Shown here: positions 1 through 11,803 of the stretch, piece after piece
Numbering within the stretch: the stretch's first letter is position 1
How the letters are laid out: the number at the start of each line of letters is the position of its first letter
From: Tubulanus polymorphus
Lineage: Eukaryota > Nemertea > Palaeonemertea > Tubulaniformes > Tubulanidae
Assembly (NCBI RefSeq): GCF_964204645.1
Contig: NC_134025.1
Location: 3,415,001 to 3,479,000 of the forward strand
Direction of reading: 5' to 3'
Length of the DNA: 64,000 bases
The notes under the pieces: generated by a model
Database searches by the model: none
Seen by the model: the letters and a program-made list of their open reading frames with translations, nothing else
What the model was told of the DNA's origin: nothing
Position numbers and translations under genes: made by a program

Positions 1-3000
1 TGCAAAATGAACTCGACGCAGAACGACGTAGAACAAAAGAATCTATATCTAAAGATGTGAATCGAAAATCAGATGATGGTACGTAATATCGATAAACCTG
101 AGGGGCCGAGACGAGACACTGTGTTCTCATTGACACAGTTTGAATGTCATTCATTTCATGAATAAATGAATATGCAGTTTATTTCATTTTTGTTCTGAAA
201 TGTTGCGCTTGGGATTTTGATTTCAAAGGTCCTAATTACGAGCGGAACTGGCAACTAAATGAATATGTACATCTGTTGTAACATTTGAATGCTAATAAGT
301 ATAACGAGTCTGTGTACTCTAGCGAGTCAAGGACACTAGACAGAATTGGCTATTTTTAATTTGTCGATGACACGTCGCGAAAACCAATCGGTATCAACCA
401 CTTACTGGACATACGGATTCTTTCAATCGGCTACGCTAATGACTGAAACTTTTCAGTTGCTCACCTGGTAAGACACGTCGATGTTCTGAAAATTATCGGA
501 AAAGTATTACTTTTCCCCTACTGTACTATAAAAATAAATCAAAATAGCAAAAATAGCAGCATTTCAATTTTTGAAAAAAGGGTCCATGATTAATTTCTTG
601 ATCCATTGAAAAAAGTGTAAAATTATGAATATATAACGGATTAAACACAAAAAAAAGACATTTTCTTATTTCAATCGGATGAGTTTTGCGGAATTCCGGG
701 AGGCAGATTCGCACTACTCTCAAATAATTAGAAAAAGGTCTCGATAAGAAAACTATAGAACGAAGCTGTAATTTACGTTAATATGATACATCCCTTGCTA
801 TTAAGTAATGGGTTTGAGGGTAGGATTAGCATAATATGATTAAATTCAACGCGCACCGTTGTCACATATTTACGCACCTAGCACGCATCGTCATATTGAT
901 TTCTCTTGGATGAAGTCACGAGTATTGAGGGTATTCTACGCTCTCTATATCTTTTCATTTGCGCAGACGTGTTCGGCGGAGGACGTTGACCTCATTACTC
1001 GAATTATCATCCGAGGTAAAATACCTTCGTAGCTCAGTTCTAGAAAAATGCGCATCATTTTTGTTAGGTTTCAGTTTGTTGGTCATGTTCGCCATTGTAA
1101 GTCCTAGTATCAGGCTTACCGATAAGATTAATGAAACCGATTTGAGAGTTTCGGATAAATTTGTTGAGTTATGGTTTGGTTTAGAGGTGATTAGTAAGTA
1201 TTCATTTCAATTAGTAGCTTTGACGGGATGAAGCTGTTATTCCAATTTTAATCACGCGAATGTCGACAGCATTTGAATGGATACAATTACAATCTTCTGG
1301 AGTTTCATTACACTTCTTAGTTTCTTACCAGACTCCATTTTAGCATAGAAATAGGGAAAATCAATTGTTGACACCGTACAAACAGTTATTACATATATTT
1401 ATATAGATATATCTAGTATGCATTATATAAGGGATTGCGTATGAGTCAATGTGCGCTATGTCATCAATATTGTGGCATTTCAGAATAACAATTGCAATTG
1501 TAAATTTTTGTGTTTACATAGGCCTATGTATATTTCATCACTTATTTCAATTTTCATAATTTTTTATACTTATTTTTGAGAGGATGTGCACCATATCATC
1601 AATACATTTGGGCTGGACTGGTCAATTGAATTCAATTATCAATATACCTACTCAAATCCAAAATAACTTAAATGATCCTTGATATTAAATATATATATAT
1701 TTATATGATATTCATATTACCTTGTATTGCATTTATCCTCGACGATATGAAGCTATACCGGGTAAGTTTTATTTATCAAGGCGTCAATAAACTTTCCAGT
1801 TAGTTAGGCCTACCTTGTTTCAGTTTGAAACCAACCAAGAAAGAGATCTTGAATTGATTTATACACATACCAGTATATAGAGGTCTATGTGAGATCACAC
1901 AATGTAAAAACCTAGTACAGCTTGGGTCAATGACCGAGCATTTACTTTACTTTTTGCATCGGCGTAGATTTGTCTTCAAATATAGGTCATAGAGGAATAG
2001 TTGTCATTGATAGTGGACTCATACATCGTTAGTGACAACCTCCTGCGTTAGGCCGTTTGAGTAAATCACAATGCGAAAAAAATGAAACTAATTGTTTTAA
2101 ATGAACACTTTACTGATAGCTGAGATGTACTTTTAGTTTAATCTGATTTTATGGAAATTTTACATAAAGTGATGAATATTATTAATAAACTGACTAAACA
2201 ATCGGCAGCAGCAGCTGTCTGGCTGGTGAGGTTATATTATATGCACACCGTGTCCTTATTTAATGCAGTCTATGATTTCTCTCTCGTTTCGGCTGTAAAT
2301 GGTATCGTGTTTGGTCATCATCGGTTCAGGATCGTTACGATATCATTTATGTCGCCGTTATGCTGTGACAAAACGTCGGAAATGTTTGTATTAACTGCTT
2401 TTTGGTTAACTGCATCGGTAACTTTCGTTCGAACCCAGAGGGGGATAGGCTGACATTGTTACTTCTTTGACTTTTCGAAGATAATGCGGAATCGTAATCA
2501 TGAAAATAGTATCATCTGATTCCGACTTATTATTATTAATGCTTTTGATCTTCATTTCTTTGAATTTTACTCGAAACGTCTCTCGATTAAAATCTGTTGC
2601 GAGTCTAAATCTACTCGTTCATATCCGACGATACATGATTATAATGGATCGGTTGCTTCGGGCGTTCGTATCTCTGCGGGGTTTAACTACGCGCTAATTA
2701 ATTAGTAATGAAATTTCTATTTTTCAGCCGAGGACTTTGCCTTGGATGAAATATCATCGAGCGATGTTGAGAAAAAGCAGGAACGCAGAATAAGCCGTTC
2801 ATATACAGATGAATACGCGAATTTGGTTGATTCGACAGCGTCGAGCTCAGAGATGGGTTCATCTCAGAACGACCTAATGCAAAATTTCAATCAACAAAGT
2901 GAGTTCATTTTTCTATGAATAATTGATCTAGGTGTATTCGCTCGAACCGAGGTCGAAAATTATTTGTTTATTTTATTGATTTATTTATTTACTTCGCTTC

Positions 3001-5360
3001 ATGAAGGTCCGTATATTGAATAATTACGACAAAAAGATGTTCATTTAACGACATTGTTTTCAGGAGATTCATTCTCTCTTTCAGTTGTGTCGACTACGAC
3101 AGCGAATCCGATGAAGCAAATTAAGAAGAATAAGATTTGCCTCGTTTGCGGTGACAAGGCTATCGGTTGTAATTTCGGCGTAATCAGCTGCGAAAGTTGT
3201 AAAGCGTTTTTCCGTCGTATGGCCTTCCGCGTGAGTAAGAGTATTTTCTATCCGTGTTTTCTCCTTCCCTCTCGGAAAACGTGTCGTTTTTTTCTTTTTT
3301 TTTTCATCGCCAATTGGCTTAATGGTGGCCTGCTTGGTTGCCAGCCTGTTTTAGTCCTGTCCCGATTCTGCGGAGCATTTGAACGACTAAATTAACGTTA
3401 ACTGTAGAAAACCCATTATCACAGCTATATTTCATTATGTAAGACATTATTTCGCTATCTCTGAATTTTTACAATGCAATGGAGGTTTGAATAGTAATTG
3501 TTACAACAATGAAAACCCGATAAAAGATAAATACTTCATTTTTCAAAAAAGTTTGTACAATAGTTTCTTTAGACGATAAACGTTATAAGAAAAATAAGTA
3601 GGGAAACCCGATAAAAGTGAAAAATCTGCATAGATGAAAGATAACGAAAGAAAAAGAGAAATAAAAAAAAGAACAATAACCAACTAACCGGTAACCTGTC
3701 TCGAGGTGAATTGCTTGTTTTCGTTTTTCAGATTATCAAAGGTCGGTGTCAAGGGAAGTGTGAGGTGAATACTGAAACGAGAGTCTACTGTAAAAGTTGT
3801 CGCTTGAATAAATGTTTTGCCGTCGGTATGAAAAAGCACATGATTCTGAGTAAAAATGGTAATTATCCCTGCGATACAACACTGGCTTTTGAAAAACCTA
3901 ATTAGATTGAATAAAAACACTTGTATAAAGAGCATTCGGTAATGAATATAAAAATAGGTCACTTCTTTGCAATTTCTACGGATTAATGTTACCATGGTTA
4001 CTGATAGATAATATATTTGACATACCGGTATTCATTCATATTGGGGAGTGCATGTCTAACATTGCGTAGAATCATGTCATACTTTCTTTCCATATGAAAT
4101 CATCTACCTTACAAATCGTAGTCACTTGATCTCTGTACAATCCATGCGTTTGGAAATAAATGTATGGATATTTTAGAGATCATCATGTACAAACTGCTCA
4201 GTACTCTGAAAGGATTAATAAGTGGCTTTTATTCGATGAATGGCATGCTTTCCGCAGTATTTGGGCCAATTTTATTGATGGATATTGTTCAATATTATTC
4301 AACATGAAAAATCAATCACTTTTTAACGAACCAGTTTGGGGTCAAAACAAAATACTGTATTGGTTAGAAAGCTATTCGCGCAGCTGTTAGATTGTAATTG
4401 AAACTGCAATATGTAGCATGAGTGGATATATCTATAAAGAGTAATACGTCATTCATAATAGTCACGCACAATCTGTTTTAAACTGCAGGTGATGATGAGA
4501 AACGCAGAAGATCCACAACATGTCTCGTAGAACATCCAGTATCCGCTAGTAATACATCTCTACCTGTAAACATTAAAAAAGAAATCAATGATGACAACGC
4601 GTTTGAGGAGAGCTCTACGATTAACGAATCTCCGCCTAGCACTAGCAATAGTGATGTATTTTCAATCACAGCTGAAGAGTTGGAGCTCATCGATGAACTA
4701 AATGATGCATTTGACGTCATGTATAATACTCCGACTAACACAGAACTTACCGAAACTCCGAGCACGTTAGATATCGTAAACATGGCCGATAAGTCAATCC
4801 GTAAAATCATAAAGTCAGCGAAATCGATTAAAATGTTCTGCGTGCTTAATTTGGTCGATCAGATCGAAGTTCTGAAACATTGCGCCATTGAATTATTGCT
4901 CATCACATCGATTCCGTACTTTGATCTAAAGACTGAACGTTGGTTTATTTGGCACAAACAGCCTCAAGCTAACATCGTTAAAACTAATCAATTCAAAATG
5001 GAAGGTAATGAACAGCTTATGAAGTTGTACGGCGGCTACATCAAATTTGTATCCGTTGTGAATAATTTGATTCGTGGCGATCGCTGTATATTGAATCTAT
5101 TAACGGTTATCTGTCTCTTTAATGCTGAAATACTCAAAACGGAAACGCGACTATACAACGAACGCGCTCAAGAAAAGTTCGCTTTCATTTTACAACGTTA
5201 TATAGAAATCCATCGACCCGGTGAACAATTGTTCCCGAAACTCATCGTGAAGCTGATGGATTTACAAATTATAAAAGAACAACACGCTAAATTATTGAGC
5301 TCGATGCACGTTAATGATATCGAACCGTTGTTACGAGAGTTGTTCAATTTATCGACGTAA
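1..5360 (+). CDS. Nuclear receptor, HR96/DAF-12-like (NR1 group), 3' part of gene
   Basis: Ligand-regulated transcription factor acting in the nucleus. Exons: <1-78 (5' incomplete), 2728-2898, 3064-3230, 3732-3858, 4489-5360. All junctions are GT-AG and the phases match. The third exon holds zinc finger 1 (C-x2-C-x13-C-x2-C) with P-box ESCKAFFRR, the HR96/DAF-12/VDR-group type. The fourth holds zinc finger 2 ending in [13 protein letters not shown]. The last exon encodes a charged hinge and the whole ligand-binding domain, ending in an AF-2-like helix, [12 protein letters not shown]. The first two exons encode a polar, charged N-terminal region without a recognisable domain; the translation start is left of the window. 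The second finger is odd: its first two cysteines are three residues apart (CQGKC), not the usual five. AATAAA occurs about 40 bases after the stop. Superfamily assignment is certain; the exact subfamily is inferred from the P-box and finger 2. Confidence 0.9.
79..2727 (+). other. Intron of the nuclear receptor gene
   Basis: This is a 2.65 kb intron between exons in matching phase (GAT GAT G / CC GAG). It begins GTACGT and ends in a pyrimidine tract plus CAG. I see no further exon, RNA gene or transposon here; open frames within it lack splice context or homology. Confidence 0.75.
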
Positions 5361-5618
5361 TATGTAGCATTTTCCTAGAAAAACCAGTCGGTGATAAATA
5401 AATAAATGTCATTAAAATTGTGTCGGTGCCTTTTCATGTGGCGAAGATTTATTGTGCCAAACACACATGTATACCCAGTATGTTGATTTGTAATTACAAT
5501 TTTAAGTCATTTTTGTTGAATTCTATTTTGTGCTATATATTTTTATCATCAATATTTATGTTGACTAGAAACTCAAATAATCATTCCAGTGTCCCAAATT
5601 AACCACAGAATTGTGCAA

Positions 5619-5722
5619 TTTTAGAAATAAGTGGTGTGAATTTTTCTGATAAAAATGAGATCAATGATGCTTTAAAATCAATGTGATTTCATTTTAAGCA
5701 TCCACTTTCTATTTCTAAGTTA
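5619..5722. repeat. Imperfect inverted repeat, MITE-like
   Basis: TTAGAAATAAGTGG on the left is mirrored by CCACTTTCTATTTCTAA on the right. An inner pair, GATGCTTTAAAATCA and TGATTTCATTTTAAGCATC, surrounds a tiny loop. The whole can fold into a roughly 100-base hairpin. It is compatible with a small non-autonomous DNA element or a structured 3' UTR tail; no coding potential is seen. Confidence 0.45.
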
Positions 5723-8409
5723 AAGCTTACTGTTGTTCTTGAAGTGACAGTTCGTTATGTTTTCAATCTTAAACATAAGTGCTCATCAAAAAATGCATAA
5801 AATTTGAAATCTTTGTGGCTGTGTTTTTTAAGTCGAGGGGTAGTGTAAGAACATGTAGGAATATTTGTCACCAATGGTAATTTTCATAAAGAGCCAGTCT
5901 ATCATTTCAGCCATTCAGTTGCAATGCTTCTTGAATAGCAGTGGTCGCTTTTGTATGTAAACCATTCATATCATTGGTTGTCTCCAAATATATTATACAA
6001 TTTAGGATATTCGTCTATTGATTCTATTATGCAGCTATTTTTTACTCACAATTTCTGAACGTGTACTATTGTGTGACGTTTTAGACTTGTATATTGTGTC
6101 TGAATGGATACCTGTAGCCCAGTGGGTGCCTGTCTTGTTTACATGAATTTCGGGTGAGGTAATAATGTATGTCTTCATGTTTGCACATTTTTTCAATAAT
6201 TTAACATTTTCCAGTACTGTTTTTATTAGAAATCCACTTTCGTGCCAAATAAAGTGTATACTTTTTGTACATGTATACATGTATGATATTTCACATTTGA
6301 TGAAGTTTTATTGTTAAATTGCACTTGTCTCAGCAACGTCTTATCAAAATGTTTTCTAGGAAATGTTAACTGTCCACAATACTTAGGTAAATACCGTTTT
6401 ACCAAATTTGTGCCATGTGTGCCATTGTAGTTTTATTTTATGCACAACTACATTGTACTGTTAAGATTTATTGTTCTTAATAATCATTGTTACACTTAAA
6501 TCATGTGTTGAAGGAAATATTGCCTGTATCTTACCATAGTAAAACTGTTGTTATTGTTGTTGGATTCATGTATATGAAAAAATGGGAATTGTAAAAATTG
6601 AAAAGGAATTTAGTATCCAAGTTTTCAGTTTATATACACATTTACTGCTATTTATATTTCTTCCTGGTAAATTTAAACCTGCTGCAGATGAAAGACCAGA
6701 ATTTTTAAGATAACTGAAAACCTGAAAACCTGCTTTGATGTTTTCAACACTGTATGAGAGTACAGCATGAAATATTACAGTTCAATCATACTATTCCTCA
6801 ATTCCTTGAAATATTCTGAAACTCCTTAAAATTTGAAAACTCCCAAAAAATCTTTAAAGTCAGTATTTAAGTCATTCACAATCTGAAGCAAATCAGTCTA
6901 TAACGTTCCTTGCTTAATCAGCAAGGTATACATAGATTAATTCATATTAACCCCCTTGAATGTTGACACTTACTGCTTAAATACTCTTCAAGAAGTCCTT
7001 GTTGTATTATTCTGGAATTACTGAATAGTATGAACCGTGTATTAGAAATCTGTTTTTTAGCGCTAATTCGGTGCAATGCAATTCAAGGGTGATTTGATTA
7101 TTCACATTGTATTCTACCATACAATCAAGTGTAATCATACTTACTGTTATTCAGTACCCCAGGTGACTTTTCAGGTATGAAATTTCTTGTATGCAACTTG
7201 GAAAGAATTTGTTTTACCCATTCATTCAAAAAAAGTTGAGAAAACTCATGGCAATAATATATAGGCCCTTACTACGAGGAATGATGTACATAATATGACC
7301 AGATAAATTATTACTGCACACTGAGTTTGTAAATATATTCAATGTTTATTTTCCCGGATGATGTAGGAATATTGCCGTCCATTTATTTCCACTAACAATT
7401 GGGTTTTTGACAAAGAATGTTATTATAATTCATTACATTTTGATATTTTATTGGTAACATTCTATTGATTTTGCATGCATTAGCAAACTAATCCAAGTAT
7501 CAATCTCCAGTTGCGTTAAATGTCAAATTCAAATAATTGCAAAAAGGAAAAAGTGATAATATTGAAGTGACATTGGGGCTATTCAAAAAGTATGTACACA
7601 AAATATTCCTTATTTCCGATGCCTTGCCCCATGTATGCAATTGTAAACATTTAATTACATGCCAGTTCATGAGGAAAATTTACCAATTTTTAACCTCTCC
7701 ATCAGGGCAGATTTAATGGTTGGCTCAGGAGACCCCTGCCTTCCCATTGAGGTTGCCCTTCTTGTTGAGTTTCAAAGATCACTAAAACCAGCAAATTTGA
7801 CCCTCATCATTTTCGGAATTGCATATATAATTTCTGATATATTTCTTCAAAACTATCCAATAATGAGGATGGGACCCTGATAGTAGCCTATTAGATGGCT
7901 GCAGTATCTAAAAGACACCTTTTCTTTTGGACCCCGGCCCTGTCCATGTATGTGCATGTACTTTATGATTGGCTCCTAAAGACAGTGTTTTCGCCTGGTG
8001 AAGTTTCATTTGTTTGACTTATTGAGAAATGGGCGCGGGTAAATAAAAAAAATCAATGGTCTATGTTTCTATGATAATACTGTTAAGTGACTTCCTTAGA
8101 TTGAAGCATTGAATTATTAGTGCTTCCCTGTACATTTGGTTTTGGGACTTCATATCGGATTGGCATTGTTACAAAATAGAGGCTATTTAGGTTGAACTCT
8201 GTGCGAATACAGAATGTAATTCGGTAACGCTTAGTTGATATGTATGTTAGAAATTAAAGATGTATTTGATGTGGTAGACACATTCTATCTTAACATCCAG
8301 AAATAAGTGTCCATATTAGAAAAAAAAATTTTGTTAAATTAAAATATAGATTGATGCTTTTTAGGTCCACTTCATGAATGTATTTGTGATATATTATAAG
8401 CTCAAAAAT

Positions 8410-8440
8410 AGCTTCTATCACATCAGTGATAGAAGAAGCT
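8410..8440. repeat. Short perfect hairpin
   Basis: CTTCTATCAC and GTGATAGAAG are perfect complementary arms around ATCA, and flanking AGCT/AAGCT partly extends the stem. The function is unknown. Confidence 0.5.
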
Positions 8441-9296
8441 CAAATGATATAAATGTTGATCCATATGATCACGTAAAAACACTACTGCATAATATCGGAG
8501 TTTTGGCAATGTTTTATGAGTAATTACTTCTCTGCGGATGACTTAATACCAAATTTTGTATTGTGAAAGAGGTTATCTGTACATCTGTTGTTTTGACTAC
8601 AGTCATCGTTAGTTTTGGGATGATAGAAATGTTATTTGACATGGTCATATTTTTTCAAAGTCGCGAAACAAAATTTGTGAAAAGATTTGGAGCATTTTGA
8701 TTTTTGGGTGCAATTCTTTCTGAGTAAAAACCCTTGCGGACCATTTATCCCATGTATGAAATACTATTTGAGTCGGAATAAACTATTACATACTTGGCCA
8801 TTAGATAAATGTCAGTTTGTTTTTTTATGCCGTCTAAAACTTTATCTTGCGGAATCGTATAGGTTAACTATAACGCTTTCCGGTACAGTTTTATGGTTAA
8901 CGCGATTGTGGAATTAACGTGTGATGAATAATATTTGGATTTGGATTTAAGACTCTGGTAAGCGAGTTTTCTTGTTTATAGATGGCGCCGGGCAATGTTT
9001 TGAAGTTCCAGCATTCACTGCGCGAGACACAACTTCCTGCATCTAGACATGTCACAACATGTACTTTAGCCTACTTGCCACTACGACATTAGTCTAGAGA
9101 TATCAATTTGTGGTAAGTTAACATCATTCCATCGATGTTAAATGATTATCTCACACTTGTTGATGTATACTCAACGGCTGCCACGTGCACGATGACGCCA
9201 GCAGTGAGTTACAAGTTGAAATTTTACGTGTGTGTGAAAGAAAGGAATGTTAATTAATGATCTCTTGCCCGAAGACTCTTTTGGTTAGCCGAACAC

Positions 9297-9402
9297 GGTC
9301 ATCTCATACCCAGTTCAACTCGTACCTGGTCAACTGAGTTCGGTCAACTCGTACCCTATCTTTGGTCAACTCGTACCCTATGCTAGCTAACTCGTACCTT
9401 TC
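9297..9402. repeat. Degenerate tandem repeat, core CAACTCGTACC
   Basis: About five copies of a unit near 20 bases. Two adjacent copies of GGTCAACTCGTACCCTAT (from 9342 and 9364) are nearly identical. Flanking copies are more diverged (GTTCAACTCGTACC, AGCTAACTCGTACC, GGTCATCTCATACC). Confidence 0.65.
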
Positions 9403-10187
9403 CGCATTCGTTGCTTATAACTTTCAAACTGGACCTTTTAGTCAACCACAACAGCCCATCTAATCTGATCTGAATATAGGGGGTAGCCTTACCAATACCA
9501 CCAACCATTTAAGTAGACCTGCTGGCCTGGGCCAGTCACTGAGTCAGGACATATTAGTAGTGCTCTTCTGGTGCACTGTTCTTGGTCTTGGTCGGAGTTT
9601 GATGGATATTTGGGACGGATTAGAAAAATAAGGCACTGGACAATTCATAAATTTAAAATACCGAAAACTTAAGATAATTATTCTGCCATCCTTATTGATT
9701 CCACGACTACAGCTATTTCGAATTCAAAATTCTATGAATCGGCATCTGATTAGTATGAATACCAGTCCCTTGATACAGATAAATCATAATACTTTATTAT
9801 ACTTAAACATGTAATGTTGATGTGCACTTTCTACAATCTATGCTCCCAGTTACACAGTGATATACGTATTCCTCTTACCGTGCTAAAAGTGTTTTCCTGT
9901 GCCCATTTACAACTAACCTCGGTTAGCGCTAACAAGGTTTTCCTGCCCCGCCCCAGATGATTTCTAAAGCTACCCATAGAATAACGGCGGCTAGATTTGA
10001 AAATGATGTTCCATCTTTTCAAGGCTAGTTGTATATTTTGCTCAATTTATCCAAGATCCGTCTAAAACAAGATAATGAATAATTGTGTCGTATTTTGTTT
10101 GTTTTAGAAATAGTTTGTGATGCCAGAGTTCTATAATCAACGATCTGAATATAGTTTGTTGGTAAAATATCAGAAAAGTTAAAAGTA

Positions 10188-11803
10188 ATGGCAGCGAAGG
10201 AAGATGAAGGAGCTGGTGGAGACTCGGCCGAATTGTTGCCCGAAACACCGGGTAATCAAACGAGCACAATCGAACAAAACCTTCCTCCGGATACAGAAGA
10301 AAATGTCTCTCGACAAGCTGAAGATATTGTGCGTAATTTTATTTATGAACGTTATATACATGATCTGATTGATGCTGGCAATACTGGTGATACAGAGGGA
10401 TATGGCGAACAAACACCAGCCATGCCTGAATTAACGAATTTCACTTCTGATCCTCTCGGGTAAGCGTTTTAGATCATTTTCTGGCACAAGTCAGAATATT
10501 GCAATATGCTATGTGGCACTATTTTGATTTATTTCTGATTTAGGTCCATTATTTATTTTGATACAGTTAACACAACTGGATGTGTACTACTATGATTGAG
10601 ATATATGATGCCTTTAGTAATTGATCTAAACATTTCTCTAAAATTCAACGCCCCTTTTTGCAGGAAAAGTTTCTTTTTGTGTTAATGCTTTGGTTGGAAG
10701 TCAGCCCCGGAGCCATCCCTATTATGTTTTCAGATCTGCTTCGAGAGTCGGTCGACAATTGGCGATGATAGGCGATGATATAAACTCACGGTATGCCGAT
10801 CAGTTTTCTGGAATGGTTAAGATGTTAGATTTAACTCCGAACACAGCTTACGACGCATTCGCGGGAATTGCTAGAAGGTAGAAAACATAATGATTATAAT
10901 AGTTTGTTACAGAAAAATTGTACCACTACATCTATGGGAATTCAAAATGTAACTGACTTCATTATGAATATCATAATGATTATGATATTTTCCTTTCTCC
11001 GATGATGAAGTTTAGTCAAAACTTCCAAACTGTCAGAATAAACTGTTGTATCATCAACTGTGGGTTCATTAACATTACAGTCTACTTTCTGCTCTTTGAA
11101 TGGGCAGCTGCCAACGCCTACTGTGGCAATTGAACATTTCATTTCAGTTACCGAAGGCAAGCGAGGATGTGCCAGGTTCACTTGTAGTTGCTCTGTCTTC
11201 TGTGTTCAATTTCCTCTACATTTCAATTGCAATGGACTTAGAATGGAAGGGAATAAATCTAAACATTCTAAATAATGTATTTGATTGTGGCTTGATTATC
11301 TAATCGATCCTTTCTTTCTGCTTTTTAAAGGTTATTCGAAGACGGTGTGATTAACTGGGGTCGAGTGATCACGCTGTTGTGTTTTGGTTATCGAATGGCT
11401 AGACAAGTCCTTATCAGCGGCATGAAAACATTTTTCAGGAAGATTGTCGAATTTCTCGTGAAATTCATTGTACGAGAAAAAATCGCCAAGTGGATCGCCG
11501 AACAAGGAGGCTGGGTACGTTTTAAAACGTTTGAAAGGAATCATAATTGAAAATGGATTTGTCTAATTTTGCACGCCTTTTTTCCATGCACATTCTTTTC
11601 CTTCTCATTCTTCAATGCGAATGCGCGTGCTCCATAGAAACTCCGGTGCTAGAGGATCTATATGAATGAATGAATATTTCTATTCATTTCAGGTGGCAGC
11701 ACTCAGATATGTTCCAGAATCCGTTGGCTGGCCAACGATTGCCATGATCAGTGTTTTTGCTGCATTGTCAATTACAATGGCCTATTGGATCTCAAAACGA
11801 TGA
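10188..11803 (+). CDS. BAK1: BAK-like pro-apoptotic BCL-2 family protein
   Basis: Predicted 236-residue effector that permeabilises the outer mitochondrial membrane in apoptosis. Exons 10188-10459, 10734-10877, 11331-11514 and 11693-11803 total 711 bases. The first exon has an acidic leader, then a BH4/alpha-1-like segment (AEDIVRNFIYERY). The second exon opens with a BH3 very close to vertebrate BAK: VGRQLAMIGDDIN. BH1 is LFEDGVINWGRVITLLCFG and BH2 is KWIAEQGGWVAAL, split by an intron after GGW, the classical BCL-2 family intron position. The C-terminus is a hydrophobic anchor ending YWISKR, as expected for a tail-anchored protein. Start chosen at the first ATG in frame with the alpha-1 region. 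BH3 identity points to BAK over BAX or BOK. Confidence 0.93.

Larger units (their letters stand above)
5361..10187. other. Intergenic, non-coding
   Basis: AT-rich DNA between the nuclear receptor and BAK genes. It begins with the nuclear receptor polyadenylation region (AATAAA near 5397). I see no supported coding exon. It contains an imperfect hairpin near 5619-5722, a short perfect hairpin at 8410-8440 and a degenerate short tandem repeat at 9297-9402, listed separately. Confidence 0.6.

Noticed and set aside
959-1231. 90-residue open frame in the nuclear receptor intron.
   Set aside because: It starts at a non-ATG codon, has no splice context and no recognisable domain; it lies between exons with matching phase.
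2151-2453. 100-residue open frame with hydrophobic stretches.
   Set aside because: Intronic in the nuclear receptor gene, with no homology or splice support.
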